From contig JAGKQI010000095.1 of assembly GCA_018806915.1 (NCBI GenBank), positions 124,001 to 188,000 of the forward strand: a stretch of DNA of 64,000 nt, in the 5' to 3' direction. Of this stretch, positions 21,092 to 30,760 are shown one piece after another (position 1 is the stretch's first letter; every line of letters starts with the position of its first letter). The notes beneath the pieces were generated by a model. It was given only the letters and a program-made list of their open reading frames with translations. It was not told where the DNA came from and searched no databases. Position numbers and translations under genes: made by a program. The DNA is from Phytophthora colocasiae. Taxonomy: Eukaryota > Oomycota > Peronosporomycetes > Peronosporales > Peronosporaceae.

Positions 21092-21244
21092 TGTAACGGG
21101 GCGGTGCTCCTTGTTTGTGATAAATGAAACTCTGTCTATTGAATCTGTGTGGCGCCCGGGTCGGGCGCCGTGAACCAACAAAACACAAGCTAATCTAATT
21201 GGTCGCCGTGGTGCACGGCGACCGTGTGACAGAAGCCCGTCACA
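21092..21244 (-). repeat. Chromovirus 3' LTR
   Basis: 153 bp, ends TG/CA. It differs from the other LTR by the orientation of a 5-base hairpin loop (21210-21214) and an adjacent base. Confidence 0.93.
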
Positions 21245-21258
21245 CCACCCCCCACCTT
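21245..21258 (-). other. Polypurine tract of the chromovirus
   Basis: On the minus strand AAGGTGGGGGGTGG directly abuts the 3' LTR, as expected for the plus-strand DNA primer. Confidence 0.75.
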
Positions 21259-21394
21259 AGAAAGAAGCTTGAAGAGCTTCTCAATCTTCAAATTGCTTCA
21301 CGATGAACACCACAAGCCACACCTACGCACAGACTCTCCGAGAGTGGCCGCTGCACGACTGCAGTGGCTTCGAGGCCCCGCCTGTCCCGACGAG

Positions 21395-22207
21395 ATGCGA
21401 GAGTTGTTCCGACGCTGGCGTTCGACGCGGGGCAAGCCCGTCACCGCGACGCTCGCGGTGACTCAGCGCTCGCTTGATGCCGCGTGGACGGCCTTCGTCC
21501 GACGCTGGAACGCAGAGGGTGCGCGACGTTTCCTGGCGACAATAGAAGGCCGCGAGGAGGCCCATCAGCGCCACGCGCTGGGAGAGCTGGCGGCGCGCGT
21601 GTGCTCGCTGTCCTGGGACGAGGATCGTCCTTGCTGTTACGTCCATCACCTTGAAGGCTGCGCCGACTGTCGCCGCTTTGGAACGCCGCGACCGGGCGAC
21701 GCTGACTGGGCGCAAATCGTGAAAGATTATCCAGAGACTGAGGAAGAGAAGCAGTGGATCGAGCTTTATCGCCGGTCGCTGTACGAGGCTAGGCGCGGTT
21801 CGCTACCGCGCCCTGAGGATCATCCCGCGCCAACAGAGCCGACTCGTACGCCTCAACGAGGCCCGGAACGTCTTCGAGGAGGGTGGAGCGAGGCTCCCAG
21901 CTGTCGTCCAGCGGACCTATCCACCGTACCAGATACCGGCGAAAGCTCGGGATATCCCCGTCGCAGTGACGAGCGCTGCGACCACTGGTCGAGTCATCGT
22001 GGTCAAGAATGGCCTCCACGATGTGACGAACGTCACCATCACGATCAACAAGGGGGGCCGGACCGTCGCGAAGGAACCGAGCGCGATTGGGCGATGGAAC
22101 GTCGCCTGGAGCGCCTGGAGCATCGCGTTGACCAGCTGGAGTATGAGAATCGGGTCTTGCGGCAGGAGCTGTGGGTACCGCGTCACGCGGTACCGGATTA
22201 TCGCTAG
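21395..22207 (+). CDS. Antisense ORF of the chromovirus, function unknown
   Basis: The plus-strand frame is open from 21269 to 22207, with the first ATG at 21395. It runs opposite to gag-pol and starts close to the LTR. The first ~390 bases (to 21789) lie outside pol, and the product there is rich in Trp, Arg and Glu (LFRRWRST, AWTAFVRRWNAEGARRF) with a Cys/His cluster (CCYVHHLEGCADC). The last 418 bases overlap the 3' end of pol in antisense and include a heptad-like ERRLERLEHRVDQLEYENR. The non-overlapping part argues for a real gene. No family is recognised. Transcription would have to start in or near the LTR in antisense direction. Confidence 0.5.
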   Translation: MRELFRRWRSTRGKPVTATLAVTQRSLDAAWTAFVRRWNAEGARRFLATIEGREEAHQRHALGELAARVCSLSWDEDRPCCYVHHLEGCADCRRFGTPRPGDADWAQIVKDYPETEEEKQWIELYRRSLYEARRGSLPRPEDHPAPTEPTRTPQRGPERLRGGWSEAPSCRPADLSTVPDTGESSGYPRRSDERCDHWSSHRGQEWPPRCDERHHHDQQGGPDRREGTERDWAMERRLERLEHRVDQLEYENRVLRQELWVPRHAVPDYR

Positions 22208-25200
22208 GAAGCGACGCTGGGTGGTAGCGACGAAGTCGACCGACGTAAAATGTAGGGTGTAGCTTGATTGTAGGCGGTAGCTGTAGCCGATAAGCATCTC
22301 CAATGACTTTCGACACCTTGAACGGTCCAATGAATCGCGGCGCGAGCTTACTCGCGCCCAAGTTCGTGACGAGCGTTGGGGAAATCCCATTGGTAGATAA
22401 TAGGACTTGGTCTCCAACGTGGAATGTTTCCACGTTACGGCGCCCGCTGCGGTCGGCATTCTCCTTCTGGCGATCGACGGCTGCAGCAATCGCATCGCGG
22501 ACGTAGCGGACAATTGACTCGCGCTGTTGCACGAACTCATGGACAGCCGCAGCGTCGCTTCGCTGCGGCGCCGCGTTGGGCGCAAAGTTTGCTGGCGGAG
22601 GATCAGTAGGCGCGACCGGATCGGGGGCAGCGTGAAGCTCGGCTGCGCGACGTGGACGCGGGTTGATTAGCGTCCGACTGGTCCAAGCGGCAACGTCCCG
22701 TGGAGAAGCAGTCGCCGCTCGCGCGGCGGCCCGTGTAAGAGGACGCTGGCTTGGGATCCGCGTGGAAGACCTCGTGCTCACCGCGTTCACATTCGGGACA
22801 GCGGCCATCTCGTGCGTCGCGGCGGAGGCACCACCAGTAGGGGTGGCAGTTGCAGCGTCGTGATTCTCTGACCGTTGAACTGGAAGGGGGCGCTCCAGCC
22901 CAAGGAGCGCCGGAACGCGCGGGTGACGGCCGAAATTTACGAAGAACGGCGTTAAGCCAGTTGACGCGTGCACGGCATTATTGGTGGCGAACTCCACCAT
23001 CGGCAGGAAAGAGCTCCATGACTTGAACGACGTGGCAAAGCTGCGTAGTACATCTTCGACGACTCGGTTAGCGCGCTCGGTTTGGCCGTCCGTCTCTGGA
23101 TGCGACGCGGTGGACATACTCAGCCGCGTCCCCAACAGCTTGAAGAGCTCCCTCCAGAAGGCGGACGTGAATCGAGGATCCCTGTCCGACACAATCGAGG
23201 ACGGAAGACCGTGGTGGCGATACACCACGTCAACGAAGAGCGCAGCAGACTGTTGCGCAGTGATCGAGGCTGCTACCGGAGTGAGATGAACCATCTTACT
23301 GAAGCGGTCGACGAAGACCAGAATACCCGTACGACCTCGGGTATCCCGAGGTAGGCCGAAGACGAAATCCATGCTCACAGACGACCACGCATCAGTGGCG
23401 ACTGAGAGCGGTCGGAGCGGGGCCTGCTTTGATGGAGCCGGTTTCACGCGCTGGCACGCTTCACACGAGCGCACCCACTTCCTCACCCACTTGTACATGT
23501 GTGGCCAATAAAAGTCGCGAGAGAGAGATGCAAAGGTCTTCTCGCGACCGAGGTGGCCGCCACTTGGGGTGTCATGGAACTCGTGGATCAACCGAGCTCG
23601 GAGGTCGTCGTCAAGCGGGACGACGACGCGTGGGCAATCTTCTTGGTCGACGCGGTAAGTCAGCAGCGCGCCTTCAAGTGAGTAGCGGCCGACACGAGCG
23701 CGTGCTCGTGAGGACAGCTTGCGCTCAGCTGAGCCGCTGGGGTTGCGCAGGAAGTCGATCAGCTCGGAACAGGACGCGTCATCTTTATACGCGTCGACGA
23801 TCAGGTCACGTAGCGGTGTGGTCGCTGTGACTTCAGCGGCAGCGACGCTTTCGGCGATACAGACGGCACAGTCGTCATCATCCTCGTCGCCAACTGCGTG
23901 GCGGCCGCGCTGCACGTAATCTGGCCGGCGTGAAAGCGCGTCGGCGAGGATGTTGGACTTGCCCGGTTTGTAATGCACGACGAAGTTGTACTCGGAGAAG
24001 AGCGATAACCAGCGTGCCATGCGCTGGGACAAGTGGGGGTTCTTCGTCGCTGTCCTCAGCGACGCGTGATCTGTGTAGATTGCGAAGGACTTCTCGCCTA
24101 GGAGATTCACACGGAACTTGATGAGTGCGTAGCGCATGGCAAGCAGCTCTTTATCATGGACCGGATAATTCCGTTCCGCCTGCTTCAGTTGGCGCGACTG
24201 GTAACTCACCACTCGCTCGCGGCCCTCGTCGTCAAACTGCATCAAGGCACAGCCGATCGCGAAGTCACTCGCGTCGCATACAACGTGGAACGGCTTGGAG
24301 TGATCTGGAAGCATCAAGACGGGCGCGGTCGACAAACTCGTCTTCACCGCGTCGAAGGCTGTTTGGTGCTCGGGGCGCCATGAACACATGGCGTCTGCCT
24401 TCAGGAGTTGAGACAGCGGTTGGATGGTCAGCGCGAAGTTCTTCGAGTAATGGGGAAGATACGTCGCGAGCCCCAGCCACTGCCGGAGCTGCTTCTGATC
24501 CTGAGGCACGGGCCAAGCGCAGACGGCTTCAATCTTCTCGGGGTCAGCACGGACACCTTCCTTGCTGACGTAGCTCCCGAGCACTGGGATCTCGGGAGCG
24601 CAGAAGATACACTTCTTCAAGTTGGCGTACAGCTTGTTCTCTCGCATCACTTCGAACACCTGCCGCAGGTGTTGCAGATGCACCTCGACGTCCTTCAAGC
24701 CTCGTTCAGCACGGCTGTGGATGAAAATGTCATCGAAGTAGCTGGGCGCGAAGTCCCGGTACGGGCGGAGCAAGTTCGACACCATGCGGTTGAAGGTAGC
24801 AGGAGCATTCTTTAGCCCCTGAGGCATCACAAGCCATTCCCAAAGCATTCCACTGGGCGTGCTGACTGCAGTCAGCGGTACGTCATCCTCCCGCATCAAG
24901 ATATGATAGAAGCCGTCCATCAGATCAATCGCGCTGTATGTGGTGCTGCCCGACATGGTGTCGAGCACCATGTCTTTCCTCGGGATCGGCGTCTGCGCCG
25001 GGATGGTAGTATCGTTGAGTTTATTGAAGGCGTGGACGATCCGCCATCCACCGGTTGCTTTCTTCACGCAAAATGTCGGACTGGAGTGCGGGGACAAACT
25101 CTCACGGACGTGGCCGGCTTGTCGGCGACCCTCGAAGAAGGCGTCGATTGCTTCGACTTGATCACGGGGAAGCGGCCACTGTCTCGTCACGCAATACTTC

Positions 25201-26671
25201 GCACCAGGCACGAGGTCGATCTCGTGTCGGACTCCGCTGTCCGGTGGAAGGGCGGCTGGCACCTTATCAGGGAAGATGTCGATGAACTCGCGAACCAGGG
25301 GGGCGACTGGGTTGCCGGCGGCTTCGAGTGCCGGCAACGACTGAGCCAAGTAGCGAGCCTCGCGGGCGGACTTAGGCTCAGCGCCTTTCGGGCGTTACCG
25401 GGTATTGGACGCTGGGTCACCAGCGTCTACATCGACAGCCGCGATCGTCGCGGTGTTGTCCGCGACGATCATGCAAACCTGCTCGATCTCGCCATGCTTC
25501 AAGTCGCGGAGAAAGTGTTTCCAAGACAGACCAGGCAACTTGGTGATCTCTGATGCTTCGCACGGCGGGCGTGCAACTTCGACATTGTGCATTCGCGGGA
25601 TCGATGCCGCGTCATCCCCCACCAGAACGGAGATAACCTCGGAGTCAGACGCGTCTGACTCATTCGGAGGAACGCGGGGTCGCCGGGGCTTGCGACGGCC
25701 ACGGCGACGGACTGGCCGGGTACACACTTCCGTAGCAGGCAGTAGGAGACCACGCTCGACCAAGTCTGCTGTACTCAGACGCCGAGACACGACATCGGCG
25801 TCAACTCTATCAGGGAGCCCCTACTCAACCACATGCGGGAGCCCCTGCTCGACCGCGCGTGGGAGACCACGCTCAACCACATCTTCTTGTTCATCGTCAA
25901 TGGAGAGCCGCTGCTCATCCGGGCGTGGGAACCCCTGTTCGACCACGGTGTTGTCTGTTGCCGAGAGCCGCTGCTCATCGAGACGTGGGAACTCATGCTC
26001 GACCACGTCAGACATGTCTTGAGTCACCTGCTCAAGACCGGCACACGTCACAGGCTCGCGAGCACCCGAAGGGCCATCTCTCACTTCGGATACAGCGGGA
26101 GTCATGGAGTTGGGGTCCATGACTGCAACGTGCGGCCATCGGTTGGGCGTCCCGCGCAGGGATGTCAATACCGCATTCACATCAATGTCGCGCGGGCGGA
26201 CGGTTCGAGCCAACCAGTCAATATGAGGCTGGTGACGAGCAAGCCACGGGATACCGAAGACACAGTCGAAGGATCCGCTCAACTCGATCACCAGAAAGTC
26301 ATCGGACCCATGGAAACCGTCGAACTCGTACGAGAAGGTGGCAGAACGCCGCGGGACACGCCGCGGCTTCCCGTCAGCATACTTTACAACCATGTGGCCG
26401 GGGCCGTCCCTAACTCGCGTGCCCGCCGGTAACACCGACAAACTCTCGGCGCGAACGAAGTTGTTCGTCGCGCCTGAATCCAGCAGGGCGCGAAGCGGAC
26501 GCTTCGCGCCATTGACGTGTATACTGAGGATGATCAGTCTCGGATCACTGCCGGAGGTGGTGGCAAAGAATTGCGCATGAAGCACAGGGGGGCTGGGAGG
26601 AGGATCTGCCACCAGAGATCCGTCTTCCACATCACATCCAGTAGGGCGCCCCGCACCTACTGGTCGTCGCC
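21789..26671 (-). pseudogene. Chromovirus pol: protease, RT, RNase H, integrase, chromodomain; two in-frame stops
   Basis: One minus-strand frame enters from the frameshift site near 26672. Order: retropepsin ALLDSGATNNFV (~26420-26455); a linker with degenerate ~11-residue repeats (VVEQGFPRPDEQRLS-like, ~25780-25990); RT with YFDD (~24725-24745); RNase H with its acidic residues kept (VVCDASD, HDKEL, IYTDH, ADALSRR); and an integrase HHCC finger and D-D-E core (IVSDRDPRF, ETDGQTERANR). Then comes an Ala/Pro-rich insert of about 120 residues, a GPF module (FIGPFKV), and a chromodomain (RRYLVRWIGPLDDSWEP) near the end. TAG at 25821-25823 replaces a Gln codon of the repeat, and TAA at 25395-25397 interrupts the linker before RT. 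Both fit single C-to-T changes. Otherwise intact. Confidence 0.92.
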
Positions 26672-26678
26672 GTTTTTT
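26638..26678 (-). promoter_or_regulatory. -1 ribosomal frameshift signal between gag and pol (chromovirus)
   Basis: On the minus strand the gag frame reads CCA AAA AAC, the classic slippery heptamer A_AAA_AAC (26678-26672). An 8-base spacer follows, then a stem-loop with a perfect 8-bp stem, CCAGTAGG/CCTACTGG (26663-26656 with 26645-26638), around a GC-rich loop. A -1 slip joins gag to the protease frame with no stop. The gag TAG (26659-26657) falls inside the stem. Confidence 0.85.
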
Positions 26679-27535
26679 GGGTCGGCGACCATATCATCCG
26701 CATCGGCGGCAACAACGTGTGCGAGTACCGGCGCAGGGGCGCGGTACACAGCCGCGCGGTGTCCGAGTTTCCGACAGCGAAAACATCGAAGAGGGCGTGA
26801 ACCGCGACCAGTATTCGGAGCTGGACGGGCAGATGTCGTCGGCGAGCTGTCATGCCGACGACCACGATAATCTTGGATGGCGTCAATCTCCATCGGCTCG
26901 GGCTCCGTAGTTGGAGGTCTGGTGAGAGAGAATGCCTCGGAGGCGGACACGCTGTAGTCTTCTCGCAGCGCTGTCTCAAACGCTTCCTCCAGCGAGTCGG
27001 GCGTCTTCCAAGTCAGATAGAAGCGCTGGTAACCAGCGTTCATGCCAGAGATAAAGACATGGACTTGAGTCGCCATGTCCACCGGATTTGTCGTGATACA
27101 CGACACCAAGTGACGAGCCCGTTGGATGTACTCGAGCATGGACATCCGTCCCTGCTTTAGCGAGAGGAACGCCGAGCGTTGAACACGCTCGTCTTGAGGG
27201 GGCTCAAAGGCCAGGCGGAGATCGCTCTTCAGTGACTCCATCGTTTTAAAACAGGAGGGGTCGGCTACAAGCTTGCCGAGCGCCCACTCCTTGGCCTTCC
27301 CCGTTAACTTGGACAAAAGGAACCGGGTACGAGCGAACTCGGTAGACATCTGCCGAGCTTCGATCGCGATGTCGATCTCGCAGAACCAGCGGTTCAGCTG
27401 GAGGCGAGCGGCGCCATCGCCACTGTAGGAGGAGACATCGAGCTTCACGATGTCAGTCTTGTTCTTGGTCGGCGTGGGAGTCGTCGCACGACTCCTTCTC
27501 CGGACACCGCTGCAAGGCGGTGTAGCGCCTCCCAC
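26657..27535 (-). CDS. Chromovirus gag
   Basis: Open minus-strand frame of about 292 residues; the start is uncertain because the first in-frame start-like codon is GTG at 27535. It contains the retrotransposon gag core (WFCEIDIAIEARQ, LLSKLTGKAKEWA, FLSLKQGRMSMLEYIQRA) and a zinc-knuckle region CFRCRKLGHRAAVY. The last Cys of the C-x2-C-x4-H-x4-C knuckle is replaced by Tyr. Stop TAG at 26657-26659. Pol is reached by the frameshift signal just before the stop. Confidence 0.9.
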   Translation of the reverse strand: MGGATPPCSGVRRRSRATTPTPTKNKTDIVKLDVSSYSGDGAARLQLNRWFCEIDIAIEARQMSTEFARTRFLLSKLTGKAKEWALGKLVADPSCFKTMESLKSDLRLAFEPPQDERVQRSAFLSLKQGRMSMLEYIQRARHLVSCITTNPVDMATQVHVFISGMNAGYQRFYLTWKTPDSLEEAFETALREDYSVSASEAFSLTRPPTTEPEPMEIDAIQDYRGRRHDSSPTTSARPAPNTGRGSRPLRCFRCRKLGHRAAVYRAPAPVLAHVVAADADDMVADPKNGDDQ

Positions 27536-27629
27536 TCGAAGGCGGACAAGTGGGGGAAGCTGGCGTGCTCGAGGGCAGCACCAGCCCCTTCAGTAAATAG
27601 GAAGCGTCGTTCATGGTCGTGTGGACGGA

Positions 27630-27645
27630 CTACTAAGTGCTACCA
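27630..27645 (-). other. Primer-binding site of the chromovirus
   Basis: Two bases after the 5' LTR on the minus strand, TGGTAGCACTTAGTAG begins with the TGG that pairs with a tRNA CCA end. The tRNA identity was not determined. Confidence 0.7.
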
Positions 27646-27647
27646 GA

Positions 27648-27800
27648 TGTAACGGGGCGGTGCTCCTTGTTTGTGATAAATGAAACTCTGTCTATTGAAT
27701 CTGTGTGGCGCCCGGGTCGGGCGCCGTGAACCAACAAAACACAAGCTAATCTAATTGGTCGCCGTGCACCACGGCGTCCGTGTGACAGAAGCCCGTCACA
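27648..27800 (-). repeat. Chromovirus 5' LTR
   Basis: 153 bp. The hairpin loop at 27766-27770 is GCACC, the reverse complement of GGTGC in the other LTR. Confidence 0.93.
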
Positions 27801-28438
27801 GGTATAGTCCAATACGACACTATCACAAGAAGCAATGGAGTGCAGATTTCGTTCGCAGAATATGGTGTGATGAAGACGTATCCCTCAACCATACCAAGTG
27901 ACGCTATCATTTGCAACTTGGAGAAATGGCATGGTAAAATGCAGCAACATTCAGACCAGAACGATGTGAACTGGAGTCAAACATAAAAGAAAGATACGTG
28001 GTGCTGGAGCCGGTTGGTCTACTTTGCCCACCTTAAAATATCCACGAGCTTCTGACTGCTTTGCGTGACGTACTCAAGACACTTGTGAAACTGCACGCAA
28101 TCCATCTGATGCATCGAGACTTGCAATGGGATAACGTGCTGAAATACCCAGGCGAAAAGGACAAGTGGTTTATCACGTTTATCATTGACTTCGACGACGG
28201 AGCAGAATCGCCGGGTACAAAAACGGATCACTTAAAGACGGAATGGCATGCTCCTGAGATATTGTTGGATTCGCCCCATTCTGACATTTGGAGTGTGGGT
28301 TACCTCTTGAAGACATCAATTGTCCCAGATCTTCCGCCTGAACTTGTGGCAATTAAAGTAGAGTGTTTGCAGGAAGAGCCAACGAAGAGGCCCACGGCAG
28401 AATCACTCCTCAACGCAATCGAAGCACTGCTTCCCTGA
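27801..28438 (+). pseudogene. CRN-kinase pseudogene, copy B, 3' part
   Basis: Resumes after the chromovirus and matches block A (13493 on). It lacks the 280-bp solo LTR, so the open frame runs 28061-28438: HRDLQWDNV catalytic loop, DFDDGAESP, EWHAPEILL and a C-lobe ending in EALLP. The in-frame TAA upstream (~28034) is shared with copy A. Near 27918-27990 it differs from A by small indels and substitutions. Confidence 0.85.
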
Positions 28439-28709
28439 TGATGTTTCTTGTTAACATTACGTGTAGCTTTCCACGCGCGGGTTTCTAAGGCGACTGGTTT
28501 ACAATTGGAATTCATTTTGGGTTCACAAATCCATGTACGTAGAGATATGTATACATCAGGATCGACAGAGACTTGAGATGCAGGCCCTCCGTGGCCTCCA
28601 AAATCTACTACTACCAGATGAAGCCTACAAAAAATACAAAGCTTTTATGGATAACGCAATTAATGTCGGATTTATTGCAGAAAGGGAGTCTAAATCTCTT
28701 CTACCAGAC

Positions 28710-29680
28710 GAATGACAGCGTACGCTGACTTGTACAGTACAAGTTGTACTTGTCGAACAGCTTCTGAAGAGCTTCCACGCACTTCTGCATATCTTCTTTG
28801 GTTGGCTATTGAATATGCGGTAGAATCAACGCTACTTCCCCCACAAATGTGATGAAATCTACATCTGAACGAGGCAGGAAGAAACAGTGCGGAAGACCGA
28901 AGAAGAGAACTCCAGGTATCTTGAATTGATTCAGCTTCAACCGGAGTTTGAGGAAGTAAGTGTAGTAGGCGTATTTTTCACCGAAATTGTAGACCGGATG
29001 CACCTTGTACCCGTGCTGCATGTTTTCCTCTCTCGTACAAAGTCGCTTCTACGAAGCCACCAGGGATCAAGCACACATTTAACCTGAGATCATCACCCAG
29101 TGGAAAGTGGACTTACTTACAAAGAAACATCAGAAGAGGTTTTCAGCTATGAGCCTGTAAGAACCTCATGGGTTTGGCTTGGCACCCGCGAATGACTTCG
29201 TTGCTTGTAGACGTTGAGTTGCCAGCGCCGGCAAAGTGCAACGGTAGCGCCTGATGGGCCCTATTGAATGCCCAACCGTTGGAGAGTACCCCGTGCGGAT
29301 GAAAGGCGAACACGGCGTGGTCGTTGGGTATGGCAAAGGTGAGAGGTCGTTCTCCACGATAGTCTGGCTGGCAATCTTTGGATCACACTTGGTCTTGTCT
29401 GAATGTTTTTTTTCTTCTCGCGTTCGTCGAAGACTGGCACATAGAGACGGAAGTACGGGTAGTGCAGGAATGACGATCGAATGAACTTCCTCATGAATGT
29501 AGTGAAGGTCGAGTCACAAAGTGGTAACTCTCATGAAGCACAATCAAACTGAGGAAAGTCTGGGCGGGAAGTGGAATCGCGTGAGATTTTCCGACTTCCA
29601 TCCCCTGTTTCACTATATAATAAGGAGGAGAACGAACATCATCTGCAACTTCCATTTGAAAAGGCACTTTCAAGTACTGG
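28710..29680 (-). pseudogene. DGAT2-like acyltransferase pseudogene, copy B
   Basis: Same gene remnant as at 14690-15650, with HPHG at 29290-29301, the MRKFIRSSFLHYPYF segment (~29430-29494), the PGGFVEA block and the FGE block. It has about 10 extra bases near 29387-29398 relative to copy A. Lesions are otherwise shared, so the gene was already dead before the block was duplicated. Confidence 0.75.
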
Positions 29681-30363
29681 CACAGTTCTCTGTGTCTGTT
29701 AGCAGTGGATTTATAGCAGTATCTCTGATCGAGCTTGTATCGAGCGGGAAAGGATATTATCGATCATCGACCGGATATTTCCGATGGCCAACTGATAACC
29801 AGACAGCTCTGGGCCAAATAGGCAGCATTTGTCAACATCTTGAAAAAGGGGGTTACAACGAGACAAACAGCTCAAATTTCATGACCAGAACTGGTTTATA
29901 TTATCCGATACAACCAACCGTTAACGACACCGGAGATGTTCCCGACATAAAAACAACTTCCATTTGAAGGTGGAAACACGAAGGACAAGGAAGTTGCAGA
30001 GGTTGAAGTTGGATTGTTGATTCTATTTTGCGATGGATCAGTTGATGTTTGGAACATTGAGAGCTGCAACGCGACTCTAGTACGTTTCTAAACCGTTGTA
30101 GACTTTTGTGATGTACTGATGACAGTTTTCAAGTATCGGTATCTAGGAATCGAGAGCTTCATCGAGATCGTCCACCCTCAACGGGAAGAAAGGTTCGTCA
30201 GATTCGAATCCGCGACTATTTTATGGATGTCGGGTCATGTGGATTTAAAAGTGACACAAGTTGGCAGATTTCGAGCTTTGTTTCAAATTTCGGAAACGAA
30301 ATTGCCTACTGTATGTGTTGAAACGCAAGTATACGCTACGGCATTAGCTGAATCCTATCGACA
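29681..30363. other. Shared block sequence without a supported gene, to the block B edge
   Basis: Counterpart of 15651-16304. Copy B retains ~27 bases near 30298-30330 that are missing in A. Homology to block A ends at about 30363 (after CCTATCGACAT), where the MULE-like fragment begins. Confidence 0.4.
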
Positions 30364-30760
30364 TTTCAGACGCCCACGCACCTATCCCCATCAGGATAAT
30401 ATTCTCCCCGACTTGCAGTATTTGAGCAAGGCGCGCTCACAAAAGCAATTCAACTCATTGACTGAGCTGTTCGTGAAGTACTGGTGTGATGAGGGCGAAA
30501 CTGAATACGCCGAGTGGTTCCAAGGATACTACCTAGGATAATCTGGGGAATTGGTATTATGCTGCTGCAAAACCTGGAAATACACCGTCACAAAACGCAT
30601 TGGAGGCTCATCATCGTGTGATCAAGCAAGCGTGTGTGTTAAACTTGAGGGCCAGCACGGTGGTTGTCTTAAATGACTCTATTCGCGCATTCTACGTCAC
30701 TAGGAAATTCAGCCAACAGCGTCGATTATTCGCCACTTCGGTGAAGGTATGCAGCGGGGC
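30364..30760 (+). pseudogene. MULE transposase C-terminal fragment, split by the giant array
   Basis: Pieces read LTELFVKYWCDEGETEYAEWF, then, one frame over after about 30537, NWYYAAAKPGNTPSQNALEAHHRVIK. This matches the TNNALE-x-x-N-R-x-I-K-type C-terminus common in Mutator-like transposases. The frame continues to ...KVCSG at 30760, where the giant gypsy array begins. The last codons and stop (GCT GCT TAG) follow at 63924-63934. A homologous ending lies reversed at 6551-6630. Confidence 0.6.

Larger units (their letters stand above)
21092..27800 (-). mobile_element. Ty3/gypsy chromovirus, complete with both LTRs
   Basis: A 6709-bp LTR retrotransposon on the minus strand, flanked by GGTAT (21087-21091 and 27801-27805). 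Block A has a single GGTAT at the site. It has 153-bp LTRs, a primer-binding site, gag, protease, RT, RNase H, integrase and a C-terminal chromodomain, then a polypurine tract. The LTRs differ at only a few bases, so the insertion is recent, but pol has two in-frame stops. An antisense ORF lies between pol and the 3' LTR. Confidence 0.93.

Noticed and set aside
21917..22585. 222-codon minus-strand ORF in the chromovirus
   Set aside because: Alternative frame of the integrase and chromodomain region of pol.
25395..25823. Repeat-induced C-to-T mutation in chromovirus pol
   Set aside because: Only two nonsense changes and no general C-to-T bias was evident by eye; oomycetes are not known to have this process.
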